From Candidatus Poribacteria bacterium (GTDB taxonomy: Bacteria; Poribacteria; DTPJ01): a stretch of 6,981 nt of DNA. The stretch spans positions 1-6,981 of the forward strand of contig DTPJ01000213.1 in assembly GCA_011334435.1 (NCBI GenBank). The letters are read 5' to 3'. A program made the position numbers and the translations under genes. Below, one piece after another: positions 1 to 6,399 of this stretch. Position 1 is the first letter of the stretch, and every line of letters begins with the position of its first letter. A model generated the notes under the pieces. That model was not told the DNA's origin and did not search any database. It saw only the letters and a program-made list of their open reading frames with translations.

Positions 1-14
1 ATGGCTTTTTAACT

Positions 15-55
15 CTTTGAAAAAGGTTCTTTTGTCTTTCCCCCTTTGAAAAAGG
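15..55. repeat. 12-bp direct repeat pair
   Basis: The 12-mer CTTTGAAAAAGG occurs at 15-26 and again, identically, at 44-55, with 17 bp between the copies. The second copy lies inside the CCCCTTT/AAAGGGG hairpin at 41-57. The first copy lacks the flanking C and G blocks, so it may be a decayed or partial copy of the same repeat. No gene is associated with it in the window. Confidence 0.6.
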
Positions 56-316
56 GGAATAAAGGGCATACGCATTAAGTTAAGGGAAAAACGCTATTTT
101 TAACGTGAGATAGTGTCGTCTTTAGCCCCGAAGGGGCGCCATATTTATAGAAACGATAAACGCCAAAATACAAAGCGGAAGCGGAGCGAAATATGATGGG
201 AAAATATGTCGCTCCTAACGGAGCTAAAAGATTTTTTATTTATGTGTTTTCTATAAATATATCACCCCTTCGGGGTTAAAAATCCTTAACTTAATGCGTA
301 TAGGATAAAGGGGGAT
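40..316. repeat. G/C-block palindromic repeat, interrupted at 67-304
   Basis: At 41-57 the bases form a perfect 7-bp hairpin, CCCCTTT-gaa-AAAGGGG, followed by AATAAAGGG at 58-66. The sequence ATAAAGGG returns at 305-312 and continues into GGATTTT. If 67-304 and one copy of ATAAAGGG are removed, the two sides join into a continuous run of a C5 block, a G4 block and a G5 block with AT-rich spacers. Repeats of this general look are scattered in many environmental bacterial genomes (general knowledge, not searched here). The reading is that one short repeat was split by another element; that is inference from the junctions. Confidence 0.5.
67..304. repeat. Composite inverted-repeat element, MITE-like
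   Basis: This non-coding unit is bounded by a perfect 18-bp inverted repeat, ATACGCATTAAGTTAAGG at 68-85 and its reverse complement at 284-301. Inside it lies a second inverted pair, 121-153 against 248-280, matching at 29 of 33 positions. Each of those arms carries its own small palindrome: GCCCCgaaGGGGC at 125-137 and ACCCCttcGGGGT at 264-276. The centre has GGAGCGAAATAT at 183-194 facing ATATGTCGCTCC at 204-215 (11 of 12 paired), overlapping a further hairpin GCTCC-taac-GGAGC at 211-224. An 8-bp direct repeat, ATAAAGGG, flanks it at 59-66 and 305-312, separated from the inverted ends by 1 and 3 bp, which resembles a target-site duplication. No open frame of useful length is present, so any mobility would need proteins from elsewhere. 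It could instead be a structured intergenic repeat of the REP or BIME type. Confidence 0.75.
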
Positions 317-480
317 TTTAAGATTTTCTCTTTCTAATAAAAATAAATTTGATTGGCTAACAACGTTTTTTAACTCGAAATTGTCCAAACTTTAGTAGTA
401 TTTAACTAAATAAATTTCTCACTTCTGCAATGAACTTATTATAATTATGCTCAAAAATTAATCTATTTGACCGTTAGCAT
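305..480. other. Non-coding AT-rich stretch downstream of resB
   Basis: No open frame or RNA gene is recognisable here. It lies just past the resB stop codon, where a terminator for the minus-strand genes would be expected, but I find no strong GC stem followed by a T-run on that strand. Transcription may end at the palindromic element further left, or by a Rho-dependent route. After the end of the split repeat at about 316 the sequence is AT-rich and featureless. Confidence 0.5.
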
Positions 481-1821
481 TTAGTATCTGATGTCCAGTT
501 TCCAGTATTTAGCACACGCTTTTTCTAAGCTTTTGAATTCTTTTTCAAATCCTGATCTATCTTTATACGAAATCGCCCCAATTTCAACGATCATCTCTTC
601 GTTGTTAGGCAATATTCTTATCCAAAGCTTTTTGTGGGAAGTATAAAATGAGATGAATAAGCCACAGACAATCAAAAAACAACCGACCCAAATTATAGAT
701 ATTCCTTTGTCACTGATAACCTGTAATCCTGTATAATACTTTGATGGGGGATATATTGCGACAAATTCCAAAAAATAGTCAAATTTTTGGATATTTTTTA
801 GCTCTGGAAACCTCAGAAATAGCCATAGCTGTTCTTTTTTTCCTTTCTTATCGCTTATTTCTAAAAAGGCTGCGGGATTTCTTGCCTCATCCGATCTGCT
901 ACCGATATTGCCTCTTTCATCTATAAAGAAATCTGGCATATAAGTCATTAAAGTCGCTTTTAGATCAGTTTTTGGTATCTCTATTGTTTCTCCTTCATCA
1001 ATTTTAAACTCTGTTATCGGTTCAACTTTCCCGTTTACCTTTTTTCCTATCCTAAAACCCAAAGTGTCAATAAAGCCATAATCAGATTGAAGAAATTTCA
1101 TACCTCCATATTTCAAAGGATGGTTAACCTTAATGTTCCCAGTAAATACAGTTTTTCCATTTTCTATGACAGACAATACTGTTATATATTCCTTTGGGGT
1201 ATATGTATCAGGATAGAATTGGACATCAAAATCATCAGCTCTCACTTTAAAATCTGCATTTGGAACGTCAGACATTTCACCTTCGGGAATTTTTATATAA
1301 TGCTTATATCCAACAAGCCCTACTGTTATTGCACCTACGAGGATAACTATAACGCTTATATGAGTTATCATATATCCAAATCTGCTAATTCTGCCTCTTT
1401 CAAAATAATATAGCTTATCATTAGAAGACGAATATACGAGTTTATAAAAATGTCTTCTAATAATAGCTTTTTTCATTAAACTTGCTATTAATGGGGCATT
1501 TGTAAACTTATCTTTTATGTTAATCCTGTTGTAATAAGGTAACTGGCTTAAATCGGTTCTTTCTGCTGATCTGATTGATAATTTTAGGGATTGTATTAAA
1601 ACAGGCAAGTTTTTCAATGAACAAAGGCATAGATTAATGCAAAATAATAAAAGCAAGGCATTAAACCAATTTGAATGATAAACATCGTTTAATTGGAGCC
1701 TTAATATTATTGCATTATTCAATTCTTTAGGTATGATTGTTCCAACGATAGAAGCAACTACGATCAGAATTAGCAATAATATCGCTAATTTTCCAGAGGC
1801 GAAAAAGTTAAGCCATCTCAT
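481..1821 (-). CDS. resB: ResB/Ccs1 family cytochrome c biogenesis protein
   Basis: This is a 446-residue protein of the System II cytochrome c maturation pathway, in which ResB (Ccs1) with CcsA delivers reduced heme to apocytochromes on the outer face of the cytoplasmic membrane. The layout is that of the family: two N-terminal membrane segments at about 11-30 and 52-68, a third at 149-171 containing His154, a large extracytoplasmic domain at about 172-370, and a fourth segment at 373-393 followed by a cytoplasmic tail. Family-typical stretches are VNHPLKYGGMKFLQSDYG (232-249) and GLQVISDKG before the last membrane segment, then SHKKLWIRI after it. His154 is a candidate heme-contacting residue. 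The ATG has AAGG six bases upstream. The gene follows the tetraheme cytochrome gene by 62 bp and probably shares its transcript. A CcsA/ResC gene, commonly adjacent or fused, is absent downstream within the window. Confidence 0.92.
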   Translation of the reverse strand: MRWLNFFASGKLAILLLILIVVASIVGTIIPKELNNAIILRLQLNDVYHSNWFNALLLLFCINLCLCSLKNLPVLIQSLKLSIRSAERTDLSQLPYYNRINIKDKFTNAPLIASLMKKAIIRRHFYKLVYSSSNDKLYYFERGRISRFGYMITHISVIVILVGAITVGLVGYKHYIKIPEGEMSDVPNADFKVRADDFDVQFYPDTYTPKEYITVLSVIENGKTVFTGNIKVNHPLKYGGMKFLQSDYGFIDTLGFRIGKKVNGKVEPITEFKIDEGETIEIPKTDLKATLMTYMPDFFIDERGNIGSRSDEARNPAAFLEISDKKGKKEQLWLFLRFPELKNIQKFDYFLEFVAIYPPSKYYTGLQVISDKGISIIWVGCFLIVCGLFISFYTSHKKLWIRILPNNEEMIVEIGAISYKDRSGFEKEFKSLEKACAKYWKLDIRY

Positions 1822-1827
1822 AACGTT

Positions 1828-1832
1828 ACCTT
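1828..1832 (-). promoter_or_regulatory. Shine-Dalgarno of resB
   Basis: AAGGT on the minus strand lies six bases before the ATG at 1821. It is modest in strength but correctly placed, and supports this start because the protein then begins with MRWLNFFASGKL, typical for ResB, directly before the first membrane segment. Confidence 0.6.
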
Positions 1833-1883
1833 GCGTAAAAAGATCAACATATTAAATTAATATGCTGACTAATATTTGATGAT

Positions 1884-2360
1884 TTACTTGCTTTTAATAT
1901 CTATGTGTTTTTGATGTATCTTATGACATTTAACACACTCACTACTGGCGTTTATATTAATCTTTTGTTTACGTTCTTCCTTGCTTAAACCGATTTCTAT
2001 GTGTTCGCTACCGGGTCCGTGACATGCTTGACAGCCTACCCCGATCAGATCGGGAGTTGATTTTATATCTGTAAAACCGCCGGGCTTACCATATCCAGTC
2101 GTATGACATTGCAAGCACTTTGGATTTTTATCCTGATTATTATCTAAAAGGCACTTAAAACTGAGTGCATGTTTGCTGGTTTCATGCGTTTTAGCTAATG
2201 CTTTGTGGCACATATAACATTTTTTTTCTGACACATATTTTGCATTAGCCTGTCCTGCTATGGCTTTGTTAGCTTTACTAATAGCAATTAAAGCGAAAAC
2301 GAAACATACTGATACTAAAATAATAGTTATAATCCATTTCCTCATACGTTCATTTCCCAT
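1884..2360 (-). CDS. Membrane-anchored tetraheme cytochrome c (c554-like)
   Basis: This 158-residue protein has four CxxCH heme-binding motifs: CYMCH (48-52), CLQCH (82-86), CQACH (110-114) and CVKCH (142-146). A hydrophobic segment at about 9-27 follows a basic N-terminus and has no obvious signal-peptidase site, so it is probably an uncleaved anchor holding the heme domain in the periplasm. Candidate distal ligands include His59, His64, His120, His149 and His152. The spacing and the CQACHGPGSEH motif resemble the cytochrome c554/multiheme family that moves electrons between membrane quinol oxidising modules and periplasmic reductases; the specific partner cannot be read. Two starts are possible: the ATG at 2360, with no nearby ribosome site, and the ATG at 2345, preceded nine bases upstream by GGGA, giving a protein starting MRKWIITI. 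The longer form is reported, but the shorter is equally likely. It is followed by resB, whose product would serve its heme attachment. Confidence 0.9.
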   Translation of the reverse strand: MGNERMRKWIITIILVSVCFVFALIAISKANKAIAGQANAKYVSEKKCYMCHKALAKTHETSKHALSFKCLLDNNQDKNPKCLQCHTTGYGKPGGFTDIKSTPDLIGVGCQACHGPGSEHIEIGLSKEERKQKININASSECVKCHKIHQKHIDIKSK

Positions 2361-2378
2361 AAATTAATATAAATTAAT
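2359..2378 (-). repeat. 10-bp tandem duplication at the cytochrome gene start
   Basis: Read on the minus strand, ATTAATTTAT occurs twice back to back (2378-2369 and 2368-2359). The last two bases of the second copy are the AT of the upstream ATG candidate. It lengthens the leader between the purine-rich GGAAGGAG at 2397-2390 and the start codon. Confidence 0.7.
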
Positions 2379-2403
2379 AAAAATCCGCTCTCCTTCCATA
2401 AAT

Positions 2404-2432
2404 ATAATATACTGATAAATATATAAAGTCAA
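2404..2432 (-). promoter_or_regulatory. Sigma-70-like promoter for the cytochrome-resB pair
   Basis: On the minus strand TTGACT (2432-2427) is followed after exactly 17 bp by TATTAT (2409-2404). Each hexamer matches the sigma-70 consensus at five of six positions and the spacing is optimal. The -35 box overlaps the TGA stop of the upstream ceramidase-like gene. Transcription would begin near 2397, giving a leader of about 35-40 bases ahead of the cytochrome start. The region is AT-rich, so some chance matching must be allowed for. Confidence 0.55.
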
Positions 2433-3685
2433 GAAATATATACGTTATTCATCATTTTTAATGCTGAATTAACAACCTTTTCGCCGACATCTATGTCCAT
2501 AGGATATATACCGAATAGCTTAAATGCCAAAGCGGGTTCATATCCACCCTCGTCAAAAGCGGTTCTTGTAGGCATGTATCCTATACATCCGTTTGTGCAT
2601 TCTATCGGGAATGTGAATTTAAATGGCGATTTTTCCTTGATCGCAAGACCGATCTCAACAAATACCTCTCCCGGTATTCCAGCAAAGGCAATCTCATTTC
2701 CTAACGCAAGCACTTGAATTTCAATTGGTATATCATCAGAAAGCTTTCCTACATTCGCATATTCTAACGCGTCTTTTGCCCAGGCATACTGCCAATCTAA
2801 ATCGGGATTTTCCATCTTACTTCCAGCATTTATTATTTCTTTTAATTGATCCGCAGTCGGTATCTCCTGAGACTTCAAAATTAGATTCTCCTTTGTCGCT
2901 TTTAATTCAATTTCTGAGCTAAAATTTGTTAGTTCTTCTGAAACTCTTAATGCCTCTGCACCTACTATTGTTCCAAGCCTTTTAACCTCGTTAAAATCTC
3001 TGCAAACTGCCAAAGGATTAATGTCCCCGCATGTTCCTGTGAAAAAAAGTCCTATCGCACCATTGTAATACTCTTCAATTAATGCGGATGCGACTCCCGG
3101 ATAGTCCGCTGATATGCTATATGCGTTCCAAGGCACAATAACCGGATGACAAGGATATGTCATTATAATTGCTAAGGGATTTCCGTCATTGCGATTGACT
3201 CTGACAACGCCAAGTTCGCGATCAATTGCGGTTTTCCCTCGTCTATTCATATTTATAGATGCTTGACCTTTCCCAGCAGAAATAGTGACGTCCTGCAAAC
3301 TTCTTTGTGCCAAAGCAACTGCACCAGCGATTTTTTTCTCAAGGATGTCAACCCATGCTTGATCTAATGGACCAAATCCTCTAAGATGGCTTGATAAAGG
3401 TCCTGAATGAGTATGTGTTGTGCTGATAAAGATATTCTCTGCCTTTAATCCCGTTATATTTTGTGCTATTTTTCTAATATTTTCAATTGAGCTTTGATCA
3501 AGTGTTAATAGATCACAAGTGACCATACATAAATTTTCATTGCCATCATCAAATACTATCGCTTTTGCGTATAAATTATCGTGTATATTTTCAGAAGGTT
3601 TTTGTCTTGCAGCAAATCCACATAACCATATACCGACATAAGGTGTTATATCTACTTTTGATACTCCTGCTTTTAATTGTCCCAT
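2429..3685 (-). CDS. Neutral/alkaline ceramidase-like hydrolase, cytoplasmic
   Basis: This 418-residue protein matches the N-terminal catalytic domain of neutral/alkaline non-lysosomal ceramidases. Visible family motifs are AGVSKVDITP (6-15), TTHTHSGP (89-96), CHPV (179-182), SADYPG (192-197), TGTCGDINPL (216-225), GIPGE (336-340) and GYMPTRTAFDEGGYEP (369-384). Its His91/His93, His180, Glu340 and Tyr382 are good candidates for the zinc ligand set known in the Pseudomonas enzyme (inferred from motif position). It has no signal peptide and lacks the C-terminal domain of the long ceramidases, so it is likely cytosolic and its substrate need not be ceramide. Family members of this short type are common in environmental bacteria beside sugar genes. 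AGGAGG lies eight bases before the ATG. It follows the uronate-isomerase-like gene by 21 bp, pointing to a joint job; the actual substrate is unknown. Confidence 0.85.
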   Translation of the reverse strand: MGQLKAGVSKVDITPYVGIWLCGFAARQKPSENIHDNLYAKAIVFDDGNENLCMVTCDLLTLDQSSIENIRKIAQNITGLKAENIFISTTHTHSGPLSSHLRGFGPLDQAWVDILEKKIAGAVALAQRSLQDVTISAGKGQASINMNRRGKTAIDRELGVVRVNRNDGNPLAIIMTYPCHPVIVPWNAYSISADYPGVASALIEEYYNGAIGLFFTGTCGDINPLAVCRDFNEVKRLGTIVGAEALRVSEELTNFSSEIELKATKENLILKSQEIPTADQLKEIINAGSKMENPDLDWQYAWAKDALEYANVGKLSDDIPIEIQVLALGNEIAFAGIPGEVFVEIGLAIKEKSPFKFTFPIECTNGCIGYMPTRTAFDEGGYEPALAFKLFGIYPMDIDVGEKVVNSALKMMNNVYIS

Positions 3686-3693
3686 GGAAAAAT

Positions 3694-3699
3694 CCTCCT
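3694..3699 (-). promoter_or_regulatory. Shine-Dalgarno of the ceramidase-like gene
   Basis: A perfect AGGAGG sits eight bases upstream of the ATG at 3685, inside the 21-bp gap after the previous gene. It fixes the start and suggests efficient independent initiation within the operon. Confidence 0.85.
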
Positions 3700-3706
3700 A
3701 TAATAG

Positions 3707-5275
3707 CTAATCAATTGGGATATTATGGACTCTCGCTGGATTGTTATACAGAACATCTTTCATATATTTTTTTGCGACATTCAACGGAAGCCTTCCCTCA
3801 GAGACACATAGTGCAAGCCCTGCGGAAAGCCCATATCTGACAGATTCACCCTTTGCCCCGATCATAGTCACATATCTAGCATCGCTTATGCCACCTGCGA
3901 ATTTATTTATGCTACTTTCCCAGACCAAAGATTCTACCATTCGTGCTATTGATCTACCGCCAAAGCCCTGCCACCAAGGACCTACTATGACGTTTGGGAC
4001 TTGTTTAGCAGAATCCATAAAATCCTCTTGTAATTTCTCGTCTGCCACTAAGTATTCAAAGATGATATTGGGATATTTTCTCCATATCGGTTCTTCATCT
4101 CTTGGTATACGCGGTTGATAAGCCTTAAATGCCATGATCTCCCGATCTCTGTCAATAAAATAATCTACACCGATTGCGATCTGGAAACATACGCCTAAAC
4201 CGTTTTGCTTTTTTAGTTCAGAGCCGATCTCATTCAATCCCTCTAAAATAGCTTGTGTAGCATAAGCAGACACGATATTAACCTCTAATTCGTTTAGCTT
4301 CGCTTTATGTTTCTTAATGATATTGGTAACATCGGATTCGCTTATGTTAGTGTTAAGACGTTTATCAATCGGCTGGAAAGTGTTCGCATAAAGCACTCTG
4401 CTATTAGGATTTGATGGCGATAATATTACGTTATGAACCCACTCCTTTATCGCTTTTCTCAGATCCTTTGCATCTTCAATAGTCACGCCTAAACGATTTT
4501 CAATGTTAATGATATAGTTTTCTGTGTCATATTTGCATCCAAGAAAGTAAGGTCCGAGATCGGTTGCCTTATCTGGACAGACGATATAGTGGACATCAAG
4601 CATATAATACATCTCAGGATGCATACTGACAGAAAGATCAATGGCTTTTAATTGTTTATATTCAGAACCAGAATTTAGTTTTAACGGAACATGGCTTGCA
4701 TTTTCTAAACTTGTCACTAAGTAGATTATGTGGTCATCTTTCAATATTTTATCCGCAAAGGCTGGATCATTGCGTTGAGCGATAACTGCATCATAAACTA
4801 TGTCAAAATTATCAGGATCAAGCACGTCAAAAGAATCGCCTTGGGACTTGACTCCATCATATCTGCTTAGCATATTTTTGAGCCAACCAGCACGTTCAGA
4901 ATATCTGCAAGGTTGCAATGCAGTCATCAATGCCTTTCCCATTTGTCGCCTATCCATATTTGATATGTTATAGAAGTCAGCACCTTGACCTAATGCGAGT
5001 TGCACGAACCAAGAATAAGCAGGGACAGCGTCAATCATTGTCCTACGAACAAGCCTTCCCGATTTTATCGCCATTTCAATTACCTCGTCAGGATAGCTAT
5101 TAAGCCCTGCTGATTGGCTTCCGATAAGGTTTGCTTTGGCAATCTCTGCGGTAAAGTTAAATAGATCGCCCTGAACGTGTGTATGGCAATCAACTCGTGG
5201 AGAATCTATAGATGAATCTAATAACTCCTGTGCTATTAGCTTGGTATTTTCTGTTAAGTCTATTGGAAATGTCAT
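3707..5275 (-). CDS. Uronate-isomerase-like amidohydrolase-superfamily protein
   Basis: With the ATG at 5275 the protein has 522 residues. The N-terminal RVDCHTHV carries the His31-x-His33 metal motif of the amidohydrolase superfamily. The C-terminal half resembles uronate isomerases (UxaC): VIVGPWWQGFGGRS at about 430-442, then GGISDARY, where Asp465 and Arg467 correspond to the metal-binding Asp and catalytic Arg of that family. It ends with an NPAR motif (512-515) like those closing many amidohydrolases. It departs from true uronate isomerases: it is longer, no histidine occurs between His33 and His182, where the isomerases keep a catalytic His about 20 residues after the metal pair, and the position usually reading QLHxG is QIAIG (365-369). 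A related hydrolase, lyase or isomerase with another substrate is therefore more likely. A TTG at 5290 would add five residues, but it overlaps the GGAGG site. No signal peptide is present, so it is cytoplasmic. Confidence 0.8.
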   Translation of the reverse strand: MTFPIDLTENTKLIAQELLDSSIDSPRVDCHTHVQGDLFNFTAEIAKANLIGSQSAGLNSYPDEVIEMAIKSGRLVRRTMIDAVPAYSWFVQLALGQGADFYNISNMDRRQMGKALMTALQPCRYSERAGWLKNMLSRYDGVKSQGDSFDVLDPDNFDIVYDAVIAQRNDPAFADKILKDDHIIYLVTSLENASHVPLKLNSGSEYKQLKAIDLSVSMHPEMYYMLDVHYIVCPDKATDLGPYFLGCKYDTENYIINIENRLGVTIEDAKDLRKAIKEWVHNVILSPSNPNSRVLYANTFQPIDKRLNTNISESDVTNIIKKHKAKLNELEVNIVSAYATQAILEGLNEIGSELKKQNGLGVCFQIAIGVDYFIDRDREIMAFKAYQPRIPRDEEPIWRKYPNIIFEYLVADEKLQEDFMDSAKQVPNVIVGPWWQGFGGRSIARMVESLVWESSINKFAGGISDARYVTMIGAKGESVRYGLSAGLALCVSEGRLPLNVAKKYMKDVLYNNPARVHNIPID

Positions 5276-5283
5276 AATATATG

Positions 5284-5288
5284 CCTCC
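5284..5288 (-). promoter_or_regulatory. Shine-Dalgarno deciding the start at 5275
   Basis: GGAGG on the minus strand is followed after eight bases by ATG at 5275. The in-frame TTG at 5290 immediately abuts and overlaps this site, so it can hardly be the start. The short gap to the previous stop codon at 5299 fits operonic translation. Confidence 0.85.
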
Positions 5289-5298
5289 AATTAATATA

Positions 5299-6399
5299 TC
5301 ACTTATCTAACCAATTTTTAAATGACTCTGTCTCAACTAATTCTTTTGCGATCATCTCATAGCCGACTTTCAACGGATGGCTTGCGTCTGCATAAAATTC
5401 ATTAGGCAGATCAGAAGGAGATACATAACTTATCCCTTCATTTTTTAGCCAATTTTCCATATCTTTTTTCATAGCTTTATAGCGATTTAGGCTCTCGTCT
5501 GTTAAGATATACGGATTAAAAGGTCCAATTATAACAAACACCTTATTTTTCCTTGATTGCAATAGTTTTATGACTTTCTTAAATGAATCCCATTGAAAAG
5601 ACTCATCTATTGAAACCCAAGGGAAGTCCTGTTTTGTCATACCTCTTTCTATCCAACTTATAGGTTCACTATGAGGTTTATCCTCAGGATAAGGAATTTG
5701 AAAAGTGATCGCATTAAAAGGATTTCTATAAGGATATTGCATTGTCCAATTGCCTATATCCATATTTTCGTAGTAGTTAAGCCTTAAATGGCTGACCCAA
5801 CTGGAAAAAGGGACATATCTTTCAACAATAATATTAGCCCGTTGAGGGAACTTCGCCTTATACGAAGGGATTTTTGGATAAAATTGCGGAACTAATCTCG
5901 GATGATTAAATCTAAACTCCTCAGTATCGCTTAAATCATGCTTTTTTGAACTCATCCACAATAGGTTGAGGTGCAAAATTACATGTTTATTTGATATGGA
6001 TTTGCCATAATACTTTATAAGACCTAACATCGCAGAAGGATGAATGCCATCAACCCCTAAATTCGCACATAAGGGATAATTTTGATTTGTTTTTTCTAAT
6101 TCATTAAGGTAATATGGAAGAGTTTCCTTTAATCCTACATATTGCCCCCAAACTACTGAATCGCCGATCATAACTATTGGATAATTTGAACAAGCATATT
6201 TACACCAGCAGGAGAACATCCAATAATCATAGCTTAATTCGTAAGGCAAGCGATAGTCGTCTGATGGATTAAAATCCTCTAATCCACGCCATATAATTGG
6301 AAGCAAAGATATTGTAATTAAGAGGACGATAAAAATACATATCCAGCTTACATAAGATAATCTAATTGAATTAGAACTGAAAGTAAATGAAGGCTTCAT
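5299..6399 (-). CDS. Membrane-anchored SGNH-type protein, partner of the MBOAT acyltransferase
   Basis: This 366-residue protein has one membrane segment near the N-terminus (about 16-36) and an extracytoplasmic domain. SGNH/GDSL blocks can be seen: IGDSVVWG (78-85) with nucleophile candidate Ser81, NLG (113-115), GPFN (292-295) with the block III Asn, and DASH (338-341) with the Asp-His pair. The stretch of about 175 residues between blocks II and III is longer than in simple GDSL esterases. In alginate and similar pathways an AlgI-type MBOAT protein works with periplasmic SGNH-fold proteins (AlgJ/AlgX) to O-acetylate a polysaccharide; by position and architecture this one would play that part. 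A cysteine cluster (C64, C66, C70) follows the membrane segment, perhaps for disulfides. Its start overlaps the MBOAT gene by 29 bp with no good Shine-Dalgarno, so translation is probably coupled. The acyl group and polymer are unknown. Confidence 0.75.
   Translation of the reverse strand: MKPSFTFSSNSIRLSYVSWICIFIVLLITISLLPIIWRGLEDFNPSDDYRLPYELSYDYWMFSCWCKYACSNYPIVMIGDSVVWGQYVGLKETLPYYLNELEKTNQNYPLCANLGVDGIHPSAMLGLIKYYGKSISNKHVILHLNLLWMSSKKHDLSDTEEFRFNHPRLVPQFYPKIPSYKAKFPQRANIIVERYVPFSSWVSHLRLNYYENMDIGNWTMQYPYRNPFNAITFQIPYPEDKPHSEPISWIERGMTKQDFPWVSIDESFQWDSFKKVIKLLQSRKNKVFVIIGPFNPYILTDESLNRYKAMKKDMENWLKNEGISYVSPSDLPNEFYADASHPLKVGYEMIAKELVETESFKNWLDK

Noticed and set aside
211..239. GCTCC-taac-GGAGC hairpin followed by T-rich bases as a plus-strand terminator
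   Set aside because: The stem is only 5 bp, the T-run starts about 8 bases later, and there is no plus-strand gene to terminate. It is better explained as part of the repeat element.
1..322. CRISPR array
   Set aside because: The repeats are inverted and of different lengths, with no regular direct repeat and spacer pattern.
2364..2399. 11-codon minus-strand frame in the cytochrome leader
   Set aside because: It begins with ATG at 2399 and ends at TAA 2364, but its start would sit at or before the predicted transcript start and its purine-rich run is inside the frame, so it has no ribosome site of its own.
3565..4118. Plus-strand open frames opposite the ceramidase-like and uronate-isomerase-like genes
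   Set aside because: They lie entirely antisense to genes with clear family motifs, show no recognisable domain, and their lengths are what the reverse of coding sequence gives by chance. The same applies to plus-strand frames at 741-926, 1087-1413, 2493-2922 and 4918-5103.
5276..5290. TTG at 5290 as the start of the uronate-isomerase-like gene
   Set aside because: It overlaps the GGAGG Shine-Dalgarno that is ideally spaced for the ATG at 5275.
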